Shown here: positions 1-12,971 of the stretch, piece after piece
Numbering within the stretch: the first letter of the stretch is position 1
Layout of the letters: each line of letters starts with the position of its first letter
DNA from: Exobasidium rhododendri
Taxonomy: Eukaryota; Basidiomycota; Exobasidiomycetes; Exobasidiales; Exobasidiaceae
NCBI GenBank assembly: GCA_026210745.1
Contig: CP110630.1
Location: forward strand, 6,572,001-6,636,000
DNA length: 64,000 nt
Direction: 5' to 3'
Made by a program: the position numbers and the translations under genes
The notes under the pieces: model-generated
The model's input: the letters and a program-made list of their open reading frames with translations, nothing else
What the model was told of the DNA's origin: nothing
Databases searched by the model: none

Positions 1-258
1 CTTTCCACCGTTACATACTCCTTCACCGAGATTCAAAGTAGGCGAATCAGTAGAGACTCCAGGAAAGTGCTCCGTCTGGCTGGATACGACCTCAGTGAAC
101 GATTCCGTGTAGCGATCAACGCCCGAAAGCATGAAGTCGCCGAACAAGAACAAAAGGAGCAGAAGGCGCAGACGGCAATGACCTGGTTTGAAAGTACGGG
201 AAAGCGTGTGTCTGTCATTCAGAAGGAGCTGGACATTCTCAAGGGTATCAGTGCTTGA
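1..258 (+). CDS. 3' end of a truncated gene, product not recognised
   Basis: Frame 1 is open from the window edge to a TGA at 256-258, giving at most 85 residues. The part from about base 67 is rich in Glu, Gln, Lys and Ala and looks like a C-terminal amphipathic helix or coiled coil that ends in a hydrophobic heptad-like pattern. An intron may end within the first 70 bases (CAG at about 60-62), so the leftmost residues may not be coding. The codon pattern and the clean stop support a real C-terminus rather than a chance ORF. I do not recognise the family. The gene is convergent with the DNAJC11-like gene that ends at 548. Confidence 0.45.
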   Translation, partial: LSTVTYSFTEIQSRRISRDSRKVLRLAGYDLSERFRVAINARKHEVAEQEQKEQKAQTAMTWFESTGKRVSVIQKELDILKGISA

Positions 259-547
259 AAGCTTCTCTCTCCGACCACTATCACCACTACTCTTTCCTCT
301 TCAATTCCTCGCATCTGTTCTCTTCCCCTCGTCGTTGTCTGTACATCTCTTGTATTCTTTTCTCATCTCTCTTTGCATCTACGCAATATAATGGATTGCA
401 AACAAATTGATGTCCAGGTGTGAAATCGCAAGGCATGGAGTGGTGTTTCTATGGTTGTGCTGGTACATAATACATGCGGGGGAGGCTCTACAACATGTTC
501 GAAGGCGGCCCTCACGATTGATGAGCACGCAGCGGTCAAGGGCGCTC

Positions 548-2889
548 TCACAGTTGGTGTGCACGCAAGGGAGCGGCCAATTGAGTGATATCATCAATGA
601 CGGCCTGATGAAGTCGACTGCGGAAGAGATAGCGGATGACGAGATGCTTTCTCTCCCCCATGCAAGGATCAAAGAAGCCCAGAATTTTACTTTTATGTCT
701 TCCACCGGGAATTATCAGCTGTCCTTTATTGACGAGGATCATGACTGCAATCTTGACGTCCCACCACATCGTCTCCTCTTCTTCTTCTTCTTCCCCTGCT
801 GTCGGTGGTGACTGAGTATTGACTGCTACACCATCACCGCTGCTACCGCTAGTATTCCACGCTTCGTCAAATAGCACTTGAGAAGCGCCATCTTCCCTCA
901 TTGCTGGCCACTTGTCCTTCTTTCCATAGTAGGCCTCCAAAATGACCAGGCCATCTCTTCTGTATTCTTGCAGAGCCTTCTTTCTTGCTGCGTCCTTCAA
1001 CACAGTCCTGGCTTCCAGTGCGGCTGCCCTCCTTTCCTCAATCAGTGCTGAATTGGACTTTCGTAGGCTTGCCAATCTGGACGAGATGTTCCTCCTCTTC
1101 AGCGGCTTCAAGTAGAGATGTTCAATAGCGATCATGCTGAATACCGGCAAGATCGTGAAAGCTGAAACAAGATCAGGTCGGAACTCTGGACTCAACTGAA
1201 TGGGGATGTGGAGCTTCTGTCCTAACCGGTCGAATCGAAATCGGAAACTAACCCCACCATGCGGAATGCCGAAGTTGATACCCACTCCCACTTTGATGTT
1301 CTCAGTGATCTTCCTTTCGATTTGATGGAAAGCGCTGAGACCGCTTCGAGTGCCAAGATTCAATCCAACCGACACCTTGGGCGAGCCGAGAAAGGCAGGA
1401 CGAAACGCATAATCTGTCGAGATTACTTGATTTTCCAGACTCAAGGAACTCTGGCAAGTCCATCCCTTCCCTTTGCCAGACTGGGATGTGACCCCGACTG
1501 CTATCGAAGGCGACTCCTGCCTGATGTTGCTACCAAGTCCCCACGAACCCAAAGTATACGAGCCAGTCTTGAAAGCAGTGAAGCCGGTCAGAGCCGCCTT
1601 TTGCGACAGCTGCTGACCAAAGGAGAGGTTCAATTGAGGAGGCACCGCAAAGGTAGTAGAGGAAGCCACAAAGGTGAGGAAGCTACGAGAGTGTAAGTCA
1701 TCACAAAGGTCACGGTAAGCCAGATATTAGAAGCGCATATACGAACATCTAATACTCACCTGAACTGATTGACTTGGTAGGAGCCCTTGAAAGTGGCCAC
1801 CCGGGGCCTCATCAACGTTGTCGTGACTTCCGTGGCCATCTTGTGACTCCATTGCGTCTTGAGCGTCCCTATCAGATTACCTCCTCCCATGCCATTTCGA
1901 CTAACCATCTGCCCGTTAAACAGTAGTCTGGTGTAGCCGGTAATGGGCATCTCCCATCCATTCTTGCCCGTCAAGGATGTAACACCGACCCGATTCCATC
2001 GCTCGTCAAAAGCTAATGGTGGCACGGTGATTTGCAAATCCTCGCCTTCCACCAATGGACCACCTCTCTCGACCTCTTTCATCGCAATTTCTCGACCTAT
2101 TTGCTGCATGACTTTCTTGCTCCTCGGTACTCGATCTGCAGAGCAGAACAGACTACTAGCATCGAGATTGGCCGTGTACTCTCCCTTGTTGCGAATCAAA
2201 TTATCCATATCGTCTGCCTTTTTCTTCCGAGCCACCCTGTCCCACTCTTCCCTCATCTCTGAGGCAGTCCGAGGTCCACCACCAGAAGATCTTTGCACCA
2301 GGGACCAGGATTGATTCAAGCCCTGTGATCCAAAGTGGTCGTAGATAGACCTTTTCTCCGCATCGGAAAGCACCTCGTATGCTCTCTGGATCGCCCTGAA
2401 TCGATTCTCGGCTGACGCTTTCAAAGCAGGTAATGTATGCTTGTCCGGATGCAGCAGAACGGCCAAAGTACGATAGGCTTCCCGAATTTCCTCGAGGCTG
2501 GCCTCTTTTTGAACATTGAGAATGGCGTAAAAGCTATCACGTTCGTCTTCTTCATCGGCATTCCCATCTTCAAGGGAAGGCTCTTCCCGTTCATCAGTCC
2601 TCCGCCTACTACCTTCACCGAATATCGGAGCTTCTCCCTCTTGTTCAGGTGTCTCATCGCTCACAGTGGGACCAGAGCTTGCTCGCGATGAGGCGCCGGC
2701 GGAAGTAGAAGGGGGGAATTGAGTCGATGATGCTGACGAATGAGATGACCTTGATGATGATGATGACGACGATGACGACGACGAAGATGATGATGACCCT
2801 GGCGACGTGGATGTGTTGTAGTAGTCAGACATACTTCTCGAGGCATAAGGGTCGTCCCCGTCCTCTAAAGAGACGGGTGGCGAAGACAT
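548..2889 (-). CDS. DNAJC11-type J-domain protein (mitochondrial membrane organisation)
   Basis: Two exons: complement(548..1682, 1760..2889), with a 77-nt intron (GTGAGT...TAG) that joins in phase. The product is 754 aa. A Ser-rich acidic N-terminus comes first. A J domain follows at about residues 118-185 with the HPD tripeptide needed to stimulate Hsp70. The long C-terminal part matches the DUF3395 architecture of DNAJC11, ending in the family's GFFDPCMGE-like block and an LHQ motif. In animals DNAJC11 associates with MICOS/SAM at mitochondrial contact sites; that role here is inferred from the family. I chose the ATG at 2889 because it has a good context (GCGGCCATGTC) and lies just ahead of the acidic region. 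An in-frame upstream extension to 3033 starts with no better signal. It is divergent from RIT1, 222 bp away. Confidence 0.85.
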
Positions 2890-3111
2890 GGCCGCTACAG
2901 ATGATTTATGGGAGAGCAGGGGATGAGACAAGCAGTCCACCAACACTTGGGCTAGTCTTGCTGAATACCACTTTGTAAGGTTGTTGGTTAGCCTGCCCGA
3001 CGCGCTCAAATAAATTCTCCTAATTCCTTCCAAGTCTCCTTTTAAGTTGGCAACACCCTAGTGGTCCAGTTCGAAGAAGAAGGTGGGAGGAGCAGAGTGG
3101 GGCTGTCTTGC

Positions 3112-4652
3112 ATGGACACACGCAAGCTTGTTCGTCGGGCCGAGAGAGACCCCTGGAACCGCCTGAACAGCATCCTCGAAGACGCAGATTGGGTCAATAG
3201 CTTTTGCGCTTCTAAAGCACCACATCTACCAATCATCCCAAATCTACGATGTGGAGCATGGTACGTCGCCAAGGAACAAAAAGGCTGCTACTTCAAATCC
3301 ACCGACGGACACACCACGCAATGGGACTTCAGCTTGAAGAGATACAATCTGGATCTCGTGCACACCATTCAGGAGAGAGGAGGCTGTGTGATTGTGGACT
3401 CTACCAGACGAGGCAAATCAATGCCAGACGCTCTTTCAAAAACTGTCCCAATCTGGTGTGCAGTGATGAATGCTGCGTCCAATCGACTTTACGGTACGCC
3501 GGAGAAGTCCCCCATTCGACTTCCTAATCATGTAGTAAGCGCTAGCGAGGAGTCTCAAATCGTCGCAAAGATGGAAGAGTGGATAGACATGCTTCTCACT
3601 TCAGATCTGAGCATTGCGGTGCTCAAGAAGCCACTCCGGCCGTTGTTTGTCACGAGATCGCAACACGATGAGGAGATCACTCGGTTGACGTCTGAACTCA
3701 CTCCAGATCACTATCCTATTGTGCTGATCTCGGCATCTCAAATGGTCCCGACACCTGGTCTAGAGCCGATGCAAACACCTGTTCGTAACTCCTCGCTTGC
3801 CTTATCGAGAGAGATCGAAACACTGCGGCAAAAGAGTCGCTACATCTATGTTCAAGGCTCTGGTGACGATGAGGAGATGTGGTCTAACCGCTTGACGCCA
3901 TCTTTGTTCTGGAACCCTGCCAATATGCAGAGAATCCTAAGCGTTGGAAGCGGGGAGGAGCTGGAGAAGACGCTGCAGAGTATCGTCGATGAAAGTAGAC
4001 TGGGGTCAGTGTCATTATCTAAGGATATCGAGTTGGATCGTTTCAACATCTTCTTTGGCACCAGACAGAGGAATTATGTCTTTTCGCAAACGGAGAAAGA
4101 TACTTACAGACTGATTGTCCATACGGATGCTTTGACAAGCTCAGACCAGGACCCAGATAATTCGAGTAGAAAGAAGTGTCGAGTCATGCAGCTGAACATT
4201 CCATCGGGTAAGAAGGGCCTTTCAGCATTTCGGGCTGCAATCACTACTGTGGTGGTGAGTCGGAGAGAGAGGTCTCATGAGGATTGGCGCTGACACCATC
4301 ATCCTTCACATAGAACGCTGCGAGGAGCGTGCTGCCAGGCCCACTTCTGGTGTGCAGCCAAGAGAGTGGACTGGGCAATGATCTGAATGGTGGCTTCGTC
4401 ATCTCCATACTAGCATCGTGCTTTGATGAAAATCGCAACTTCTTACAAACTTCTCCTGATCTCACAAAGGACGATGTCAGAAGACGACTACAGTGGATGA
4501 CTTCCCTACTTCCAAATCTCACACCACCTAGTCGAGGTCACCTTCTGCGCATCAATGAGATCCTCCTTAGTGGGCCATATCGCGATCACGATGCAGACAC
4601 TGAAGGCAGTCAGAGTCTCGTAGGGCAGATGGCTGCTCTATCGTCGCGATGA
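3112..4652 (+). CDS. RIT1: Initiator tRNA phosphoribosyl-transferase (tRNA A64 2'-O-ribosylphosphate transferase)
   Basis: Two exons (3112..4254, 4314..4652), with a 59-nt GTGAGT/TAG intron in phase 0. The protein is 493 aa, close to the 513 aa of yeast Rit1. Rit1 adds 2'-O-ribosyl phosphate to A64 of the initiator tRNA, which keeps it out of elongation. Visible family features are the N-terminal block around residues 10-60 with RDPWNRL and LPIIPNLRCGAWY, the KSTDGHTTQWDFS block, a VDSTRRGKSMPDALSKTVPIW block, and a C-terminal DUSP-like half with LFVTRSQ and the NPANMQRIL region. The ATG at 3112 is the first in frame; the frame is open upstream only from a GTG. The modification is known in fungi and plants, which fits the organism. 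Confidence 0.9.
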
Positions 4653-4928
4653 TGTGCATATTTCGATTAGCTGCAATTGTATATTATATCATATCTCCCT
4701 CTTCCTCCTGTAATGTATCCGAGGTGTTTCCCTCTCCCTCGGTGTGCGTCGGTCGCGTCGCGAGACAACTTTGAGGTTGCGCCCAAGCCTACACCGCGTA
4801 AAAAGGACTGGAAGTGCATTTATTTTAGACTCCGTTGTGGAGAGTGTGACGAAGAAGTCAGACGTCGTACTTAAGAAAGGGTCTTGGAGCTACCACGATC
4901 TGCATTCGTCGCTTTCAAGAGATCCAAG

Positions 4929-6616
4929 ATGGGTATCAAAGGTCTCACAGGTCTTATCACCGATGAAGCACCTGCTGCCATCAAAGAGCATGACATCAAA
5001 GTGGGTCGCACACTTTGTTGCTGAACGACGCTGGACTAACCTCCTTTTCTTTCTCGATTAGCAAATGATGGGACGCAAAGTCGCCATTGATGCGAGTATG
5101 AGCTTGTACCAATTCTTGATCGCAGTGAGACAAGCAGATGGACAGCAGCTCATGTCAGAGAGTGGAGAGACGACAAGGTGTGTTCCACAGAGTTGCCGCA
5201 TTGGTATGGCTGAGAATATAAATTGACCTTCCGGGTCCTTGCTGCGTTCATCAGTCACTTGATGGGCTTCTTTTACCGAACGCTGCGGATGATTGACTGC
5301 GGAATAAAACCGATGTATGTGTTCGATGGAAAACCACCTGATTTGAAATCAAAGGTGTTGCAGGGCAGATACGGAAGACGAGAGGAGGCGAGAGAGGAGG
5401 AAGAGGCAGAGAAGGATGTCGGTGAGTAAGGAAGGATCGTAGGGAGGAGCGGGAGGTCAGATGCAAGTACTGAGAAACGTATGCTACTTTCTGCCATGGC
5501 AGCGACTGAGGAGAGGGCGGATCAACTCGCGAGGAGACAGGTGAAGGTCACAAAGCAGCACAACGAGGAAGTGCGGGAACTACTGAAGCTGATGGGTATT
5601 CCTTGGGTAACAGTGAGTGGTACGGTGACGTGCTAAGCCGACCACATGCAGCGCTGATACTACCCTCCAGGCACCATCGGAAGCAGAAGCACAGTGTGCA
5701 GAGCTTGTGAAGGCCGGAAAGGTGAGCTGATAATGACAGACTTTGAGCAGAAAGTTTTAAGCTGAACATGGTTCGGTGCCCAGGTCTATGCAGCAGGATC
5801 AGAAGACATGGACACTCTAACATTTGGTACACCTATCCTGCTCAAGCATCTAACCTTCTCCGAAGCTAAGAAGATGCCTGTCCACGAAGTCAATCTGAAG
5901 AAAGCACTGGAGGGGCTAGGGATGGATATGGATCAGGTCAGTGTCCAAGCCGACGATGGTGATGATGATGATGATAGTATGCGATAGTAATACTCTCCAC
6001 ACCCTCACCAGTTCATCGATCTCTGTATACTGTTGGGCTGCGATTACATGGAACCGATTAAAGGTATTGGACCAAAGACTGCCTTGAAGCTGCTACGTGA
6101 TCATGAGAACATCGAGGGTGTACTGAAGCACATCAAGGACAGTGGAAAGAAGATCACTGTGCCGGAAGTGTGGCCATACGAAGAGGCAAGGGCGATCTTC
6201 AAAAAGCCAGATGTCGTGGTAGGAAAAGAGCAGGATGTGAGAAGGACGTATGAGTGAATTTGTAGCCTTACCTTGTCAGCTAAAGCCGAAGCCGATGTTG
6301 CCTCCTCTTTCCAGCTCAAGTGGGAACCTCCGGATGTGGAAGGTCTGGTCAGCTTTATGTGTGGTAGCAAGGGCTTTAGGTGAGTTGCGAATACTGTCGG
6401 ACCTCCAAGCTGCCACCTTCCTGACGACTTTCGAACTTTTCGCTACAAAGCGAGGACCGCATTCGCAAAGGAGCCGAGAGACTTACAAAGGCGATCGGAG
6501 AAAAGCAACAAGGTCGACTGGACAGCTTCTTCACTATCTCCTCCTCTGCACCGAAACCAAAGCGAAAGGCAGAAGAAGACAAGAAGGCGTCGGCTAAAAA
6601 GGGCAAGAAGAAGTAG
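4929..6616 (+). CDS. FEN1: Flap endonuclease 1
   Basis: Nine exons: 4929..5000, 5062..5177, 5255..5421, 5503..5612, 5671..5721, 5784..5936, 6012..6236, 6315..6379, 6451..6616. All phases match and the product is 374 aa (human FEN1 is 380). FEN1/Rad27 removes 5' flaps in Okazaki-fragment maturation and long-patch base excision repair. The N-terminus begins [10 protein letters not shown], followed by [18 protein letters not shown] with catalytic Asp, FDGKPP, then [12 protein letters not shown] and [11 protein letters not shown] with metal-binding acidic residues, and [19 protein letters not shown] (helix-hairpin-helix). A PCNA-binding PIP box (QGRLDSFF) sits at about residues 340-347, followed by a Lys-rich tail. 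Exon 8 is entered at the second of two nearby AGs (6314). The first, at 6279, would break the frame, and the chosen one restores the family spacing before LKWEPP. The gene is unusually intron-rich for this window. Confidence 0.95.
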
Positions 6617-6847
6617 AGTAGCCTGTTGTGTCTACCCTTCCCCCTTTCTTTTCCCCACTCCTTGTACGAATTACCTCTCCGTCACGATCGTGTGACCCCA
6701 GTGTACTATATCAAGACTGTATGCGGCCAGACTCCCAGCTCGCTGCGATTGTATTTGAGGTATTATAGACTCTTGCGTGTCTTAGGTGTTGCTACAAGTA
6801 CAAAGGGGAAAGTTATATTCTAATGGTACAGATGGCGATACGATGGA

Positions 6848-8159
6848 TCACCAGATGACGTCGACTTGGTCGTCATCTTCCAGCGATAGTTGGCCTATGG
6901 TATCCTTGGGCTTGATCCACTCTCCATCAAACCGAATACGAATCGACTTGAGCTTGCCCTTTGGGATCTCTGATTTGTGTGTGGAGATGTAATGATCAAG
7001 CAGTCTTTGCATTTGTGTCGTCGGCTTGACTTTCACATTGGCTGTCAACGTACCCCCCGGCCCGCCCTTCATGACAATGTCGATACGCTTCACTTCTTCC
7101 TCTACTTGCTCCTCCTCCTGCTCTTTATCATCCTCTTCTTCTCTCGCTGTCCCCCGCGCCGGAGCAGGGACTGAAGGTGCGTGTGGGTGCATCAAGACCC
7201 GAGATCGAATCGAAGATGACACCACCTCCACTGGCGAAGAGCTCATGCCGTCTCTCGTTCTATTTGTTGGCCTATCGTCTTCATCCGAGTCCATCAGATC
7301 AATCACGTCTCCCTGTACGTTCTTTTCTGCTCCCTCCAACCTCTTAGACTTTTCCTCTTCCTGCAGACGTTCCGCATCACGCTCTTTGTATCGCCGGCGA
7401 ATGTCACTAGCTAGATCTCCTCTGATAGCACGAGCTAGATCGGGATCCAGATCTGTTTGTTCGACAGTATTCTGCGAAAAAGAGGCGTCCCCCTCCTCCT
7501 CTTCCACAGCAGTCGCAGTGTTGTAGTTCTTCAGCACGGTCTCCAGTCTTTGCAGTGCTGAGAAAAAGACGGGCGAGGCTATCAGCCTTATATTTAATCC
7601 TCTAGGTAGGCAAGCGCAGGCTCTCCTACTCACTTTCCTTATCTAGAGGAGGAGGAGGCGTCAACGAAGGACTCCGACTCTCCCTCTGTCCTCTCCTGGC
7701 ATTCATCCCTCGTGCTATATGCCCTGTCGATTGTCCATCCAACTCTTCGCTTGTACTGGTATGTCTAGAAGAATGCCTCAATTTCTCAGCCCGCTGATGA
7801 GAGGATGTCTTTGTCCAAGATGAGAGCTGACGCTTTGCTCGTTTGCGGCGTGGCGAACCATCATCGCTGGAGCCTCTATCTGCTCCCACTCCTTCATGAG
7901 CTACCTCATCATCCTCACTTTCTCCAGACATCAGATCTTCTGTAATGATGGTGGGGATCGGATGCGACAGAACCGGTCCGTTTCTGTTCCTTCTCTTGGT
8001 GAAGAAATTATCATCATCGTTCTCATCGTCATTGTGACTGGTTGCGAAGCTCGTTGTGCGTGGTGAAAGCGTCGAGCTTAAATTCTCGCTTGAGGACGTT
8101 TGAGTGACATCGATAGAAGCTTGCTTTGCTCGCGGCCGAGGTCTTTGGCCGAGTGCCAT
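6848..8159 (-). CDS. Rad60/Esc2/NIP45-family SUMO-like domain protein
   Basis: Two exons: complement(6848..7557, 7634..8159), with a 76-nt intron (GTGAGT...CTCAG); 411 aa. The N-terminal two thirds is low-complexity, charged and Ser-rich, with acidic clusters that resemble SUMO-interacting motifs (VIDLMDSDEDD). The last about 85 residues form a ubiquitin-like fold of the Rad60-SLD type, ending DDQVDVIW. Family members act with Smc5/6 and SUMO ligases in replication-fork repair; this role is inferred. I set the start at the ATG at 8159 (MALGQRPRPRAKQ) because residues upstream in the open frame do not look family-like. Divergent from BRF1. Confidence 0.75.
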
Positions 8160-8492
8160 GTATCTTACTGGTCGACGTTTCCCGCAGTGGACTATGAGGA
8201 AGCCTCGGACTGCGATCAGGCGTGAGCCCTTCTTGGCAACAATGTGATTTGCAGTGGTGAACTTGTGTCGGGCATGGAGGTCAACAATCTTACAATTCAA
8301 GGTTATTCTGGACTCGGGCAGGATCAAGACCAGGGCGCAAGGACGCGATGGGAACCACGTGTACTCCTATTTTTGGATACCCGCTCGTTGAAGTATGATT
8401 TGAGGAACTCTAAGTGACTCTCACACTAATCACCGCAACGGTCAGCATCGAGACTGACAGACGCAGTCTATGAAAGGGGATTAGTGGTCATC

Positions 8493-10717
8493 ATGAAGTG
8501 CGCTGCTTGCGACTCTAGCGACATCGACTACAGCGACTCATCCACCAGTTGTCGAAATTGTGGTCTAGTAATTGAAGAGTCTCAGATTGTATCAGATGTC
8601 ACCTTTGCAGAGAATAGCGCAGGCGGAGCGGTCGTGCAGGGCAGCTATGTGAGCAACGAACAACGTGAGTATCTCATCATGGCTTCACAGCATGCATAAA
8701 GGAGAGTACGTGTGGCTGATGCGATTGTACCTCTCAGGTGGTGCGAGAACGCAGGGGCCTGGAGGTTATCGAAGCGGTGGTGTAGGAGCCTCGCGCGAGC
8801 AAACGCTCATGAATGGTGAGTATTCCAGGGGACTGCCTAGAAGAGAGAAAGGACAAAGCTGAAATTCGAACTGTCACCTAGCACGGCTGGCTATCAAAGC
8901 GATGGGTCTGGCAAAGAGGGTCCCACAAGCTGCTGTAGATAAAGCGGCTAGATTGTTTCAACTCGCGCTCGAAGGAGGCACTTTCAAAGCAGATGGCCCT
9001 CAACCGAAGAACTTTGTTCTGGGGAGAAAGTCTGAGTACACCCAGGCGAGCTGTCTTTATGTTGCTTGTCGAATGGAGAAGACTCATCACATGCTCATCG
9101 ACTTTGCCGATGCCATTTCCGTGAGTAGCGAGTTGTGCTGCGTAGTACTGGAAGTACAATGAATGCTAATGACGTAGCCTTTTGTCATAGGTCAATGTTT
9201 TTGTGCTGGGAAGATCGTACTTACGACTTGTGCGATGCCTCGGATTCCGTATTCCTGTCATCGACCCTTCTATCTACATTTCACGCTTCGCCAGTCTCCT
9301 CGATTTTGGTGATGAAACGCAGCGGGTAGCAACAGATGCGACCAGGCTTGTTCAGCGCTTCAATAAAGATTGGATCACGCATGGCAGGAGACCGGCTGGT
9401 ATATGCGGAGCTTGCCTACTTATTGCTGCACGCATGAACAACTTTAGACGAAGTGTAGCAGAGGTCGTGCAAATTGTGAAGATTGCGGATGTCACACTAC
9501 GAAAGCGACTGGAGGACTTTAGGAACACACCCAGTGGGAAGTTGTCTATAGACGACTTTCGAAGTATCTGGTTAGAGGAAGAAAATGAGCCACCAGCGTA
9601 TTACCTGGCACGAATGCCAAAGAAGCCAAAGCGGATGAAAGGGGAGGGGAGCCGGAGTAAGAAGTATAAGGAAGGGGAAGAGGAGGGGGAAGATGAGTGG
9701 GGAGAGGAGGGAGGAGAAGGAGACGACGAAGGCGGAGAGGTAGATGGTGAGACTAATGCCAAGGAGGAAACCCAAAGCCAGATCGATCCCATGCTAGAGG
9801 CTTTGGCCGACGAGGCGACAACAGAAGAGATCACACGATACCTGGATGATCCGGCGGCCAATGGGCCAGAGAATGCCGTTGCGTCAGGCAGTGGTACAAC
9901 GACGGCTCAAACAAGCAAGCCCGAAACGATAGATGAAGACCTTGCGGATCTAGATGAAGAAGAGCTGGACGCTTTCATCCTTAGTGAAGCGGAAGTGAAG
10001 ATCAAAGAGCGGGTCTGGGTGGAGTTCAACAAAGAATATCTGGAAAAGACGCTGGAACGACAGCTCAAGATGGAGGCCGACATCAAGGCTGGAATAGGCC
10101 CGAAGCCGCCAAAGGTGAGAGTGAAACTTGCTCGAAGTGTCTCTTTTTACTTTTGACTGAAAGATAGATCGTCTTCTTTTACTTTACAGCGCAAACGAGT
10201 GAAAGTCCGAGATGCTTCTAACGCTCCTTCTACCGCGGCAGAGTCGGCTACTCAGATGATGCAGCAAAGAAAGTTCAGTAAAAGACTGAATTACGACATG
10301 ATCAATAAACTATTCGATGACAATCATGACGTCAAGTCGAGGAAGAACGCGGACTCGGACTTAGAAGATGATGACCGCAGTGGGAAGGGTAGCGCGGCGT
10401 TCCAGAGTGATGCAGAGGATGTCATTGAAGAGAGAGGCAACTCACTTCCCAGCAATCACCCATCCGTTCGAAAGAGATCTCGACTAGAGGTGAAAGATCG
10501 TGCAAGGAAGGCAAAGGCAAGAGCTCTGAGCAGCGCAGGTGAAGAAAGTGGAACAGAGCGTGGGGCCAGTCGTCCATTGACCGACGCTGACACAGACACA
10601 GAGGGCAACAATTGGAAGTCGGGTCTGTCGATGTTTGGAAATCGCCACGGCGATGATGATGACGATGACGACGACTACGGTGATGCATTTGATGATGGCG
10701 ATGGCATTCTGGACTGA
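8493..10717 (+). CDS. BRF1: TFIIIB subunit Brf1 (TFIIB-related factor)
   Basis: Five exons: 8493..8664, 8738..8815, 8882..9120, 9191..10114, 10190..10717, all in phase; 646 aa. Brf1 joins TBP and Bdp1 to recruit RNA polymerase III to tRNA and 5S genes. The N-terminal zinc ribbon has Cys3, Cys6, Cys20 and Cys23. Two cyclin-like repeats follow (KAARLFQLAL and SCLYVACRM in the first; RPAGICGACLLIAARM in the second). The C-terminal half carries the conserved TBP-binding block with EELDAFILSEAEVK and a later KRLNYDMINKLFD segment typical of Brf1. Long acidic Glu/Gly-rich linkers (about bases 9640-9760) and an Asp-rich C-terminus are lineage-specific. The ATG at 8493 opens straight into the zinc ribbon. 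Confidence 0.93.
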
Positions 10718-11058
10718 ACATCTGTATTCTATTCAAGGACTTTCCTACACTTGTATTCGGCTCGCGATTCTGTCATGCTGCATTTTGATGATTATACCCA
10801 TCTGTCGATGCTGTGCCTGTGACTGGCCTGTTGTTCTTATCGTTACTGATATCTCTACTGAGTTTCTCCTCATCCAACTTTCGATGATCTCGAAGACCGA
10901 TGTGGGGTAAAGACATAGTGAGCGAGATGAAGCCCTAGCTCGTACTTATTATTCGAGGTGGTAGACTGTATTGATAAAAAAGTAGAGCACAAGAAGTGGT
11001 GGCGGGTACAAGTACAGCGGGAGTGTTTCTTTTTGATACAATTCTTCGCATTCGTCCT

Positions 11059-12804
11059 TTAAATTCGCTCCTGAATTGCCCTTGCCCTCTTGCTCTTCAG
11101 CACCTCTCTCATTTGCAACTTACAAGCTTCCCAAAGCTCATTGCCGTAGTACCAGTAAAACAGCCCAAAGGCAGCTCCACCCAGATGCGCCACATGGTCG
11201 AACATCTTCCACCTCAGTAGTGCGCCCATGATATCAACACACACCATGGCTCCTACTCCTAGTCCGATTGAGATAGGGAACATGGGTAGGAAGATGAGGC
11301 TGTACGCGGCCGAGGAAGAAAGGATGAGTGATCTATGGGGGCCTTACTCAATGCAAGAGCCGACAAGGACGAACTCACGAGATCTGTGCTTCGGGAAAGC
11401 CAATAGCAGTCATGACGATCAAGCTGTACACTGCCCCCGATGCTCCTAGGCTGCCTCTCCTTCCAATGGCAAACTTGGCCAAATCTGTTCCAAGTTTTGC
11501 TGCTAAAGCTCTGAATCGCACCGCCGTCACCATGTGGGAGAGAAGTGCACTAAAGACACCAGCTGTGGCAAAGAAGGCCATGATGTGAGGTACAATGCTT
11601 GCTTCAGGAGTGTGTCTTCCCTTTCCATCTTTCCCAGCATAGAAAGCGGGGTGGAAGAAGGCTGCGACTCCAAACGACCAAAGCGCGACGTTGTTGAACA
11701 GGAAATGCAGCAGGCCATAGTGACTATGAAGCACCTTTGAGATTAGTGAACAGTGTCGTGATATTAATCCCATGTATACTCACGAAAATGTGCTTGTCAG
11801 TAATGTGAATGATCGACCGGAAGAAGGAGCATGCAAGAAATTGCGAGTCATGAAGCGCTGCAGAGCATTGCGTCCGGTCTTCAGCGCCGAGAATCGCCAT
11901 CCTAGAAAGATGACTGTATTGATGGCGACGATGGGAACTAGAGCTTCCTTGGAGACTGGCAGATTTAGATAACTGCAGAAAAAAACATTCTGGATCAGCA
12001 TAGCTAAATAACAGAAAGAGCAAGAAGTGTCAATGCTCACCTTTCTGCGGCCCATGTGTACGTACGCCCGACGAATTCCTTCCCGCTGGTGCCTATATTC
12101 AGCTGATCGCACCATCCCATCAATTTTGATAATCGTCGTCCGAGCCTTTCCGCTGTGGCTTGCTTTCGTGCTGCCCTCATCCTTCGCTCACTATCACTGT
12201 CATATCGCACATCTGATGACGACGATGAAGCTTTCGACTGCACTCCATTGCCGTTACCAGTAAGGCCAAAAAAGCTCCCAAAGTCACCAAAGATGCTCTT
12301 GACACTACTACCGATGCCAGTCGCTCCTATCTTGGCAGACATGTCTGCATTCTCGTTGAGGGTCAAGTATGCTGCTCCACTATAGAGAGTAAAGGTGCTG
12401 AATGCAAAGAACAGCAAGACACGGAAGATTGGAGGATTTTTCGATTCTTCAAAGGGAACAGCAAGAAGACCCTCAGGATCTTCTTCTCGACTCCCATCTC
12501 CCCGCTCCCCCTGTCCCAAGCCTTCATTCGGTGGTCTCTTCACCGAGTATATTCGTCCAGATGGGTTGACCATATCGTTGGGGTTAATGGGAAATGATTC
12601 TGCATACAATTCTTCTGGCTTGATGATGGGTGTGGGCTTGATGGGTGTGTGGGGAACATCTCTGCGTGGTTGCCGTGTGGTAGGGGTCGGCCGGAAGGTG
12701 TGCAGAAGTCTGGCATCATTGGTGCGCAGACACGGTGAGCGAGCAAAGGAGCCTAGGCGGCTACCCCTTAGCAGTGGGCCGACAGAGAACATCAAAGGGG
12801 TCAA
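11059..12804 (-). CDS. PCP1: Mitochondrial rhomboid protease (PARL/Pcp1 type)
   Basis: Four exons: complement(11059..11299, 11379..11723, 11784..11972, 12041..12804), in phase; 512 aa. Pcp1/PARL is an intramembrane serine protease of the inner mitochondrial membrane that cleaves targets such as Mgm1/OPA1. The N-terminus is Arg-rich with few acidic residues, consistent with a presequence. The rhomboid core includes LTSTFSHYGLLHFLFNN, the catalytic GASG (Ser at about residue 413) and AHLGG (His at about 471), with several membrane segments. The exon 2/3 junction uses the AG at 11724-11725; it restores the invariant Ser-His in the TFSH motif, which an upstream AG would destroy. Its 5' end lies 167 bp beyond the UPF2 stop on the same strand. 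Confidence 0.92.
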
Positions 12805-12971
12805 GAGAGAAGCAAGGCGAAGCGGCGATTGTGGAGCAGATCAAGCAAGACGCGAAGAGCGCAATGGAAATCTCTAACTAAGCAGGCTATTTCCTCTTCC
12901 TCAACGCTACCTTCTGGTCGATTTGGGGAAGCATTCCTATTCTGCAGTACATGCGCTTATCAGAAGGGGAG

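Noticed and set aside
8160..8492. 333-bp divergent gap between the Rad60-like gene and BRF1 considered for an extra exon
   Set aside because: The minus-strand frame stays open to 8327 but the residues are not family-like. It is a shared promoter with one CACGTG.
10718..11058. 341-bp convergent gap between BRF1 and PCP1
   Set aside because: Only 3' trailers are expected; no ORF, repeat or RNA structure seen.
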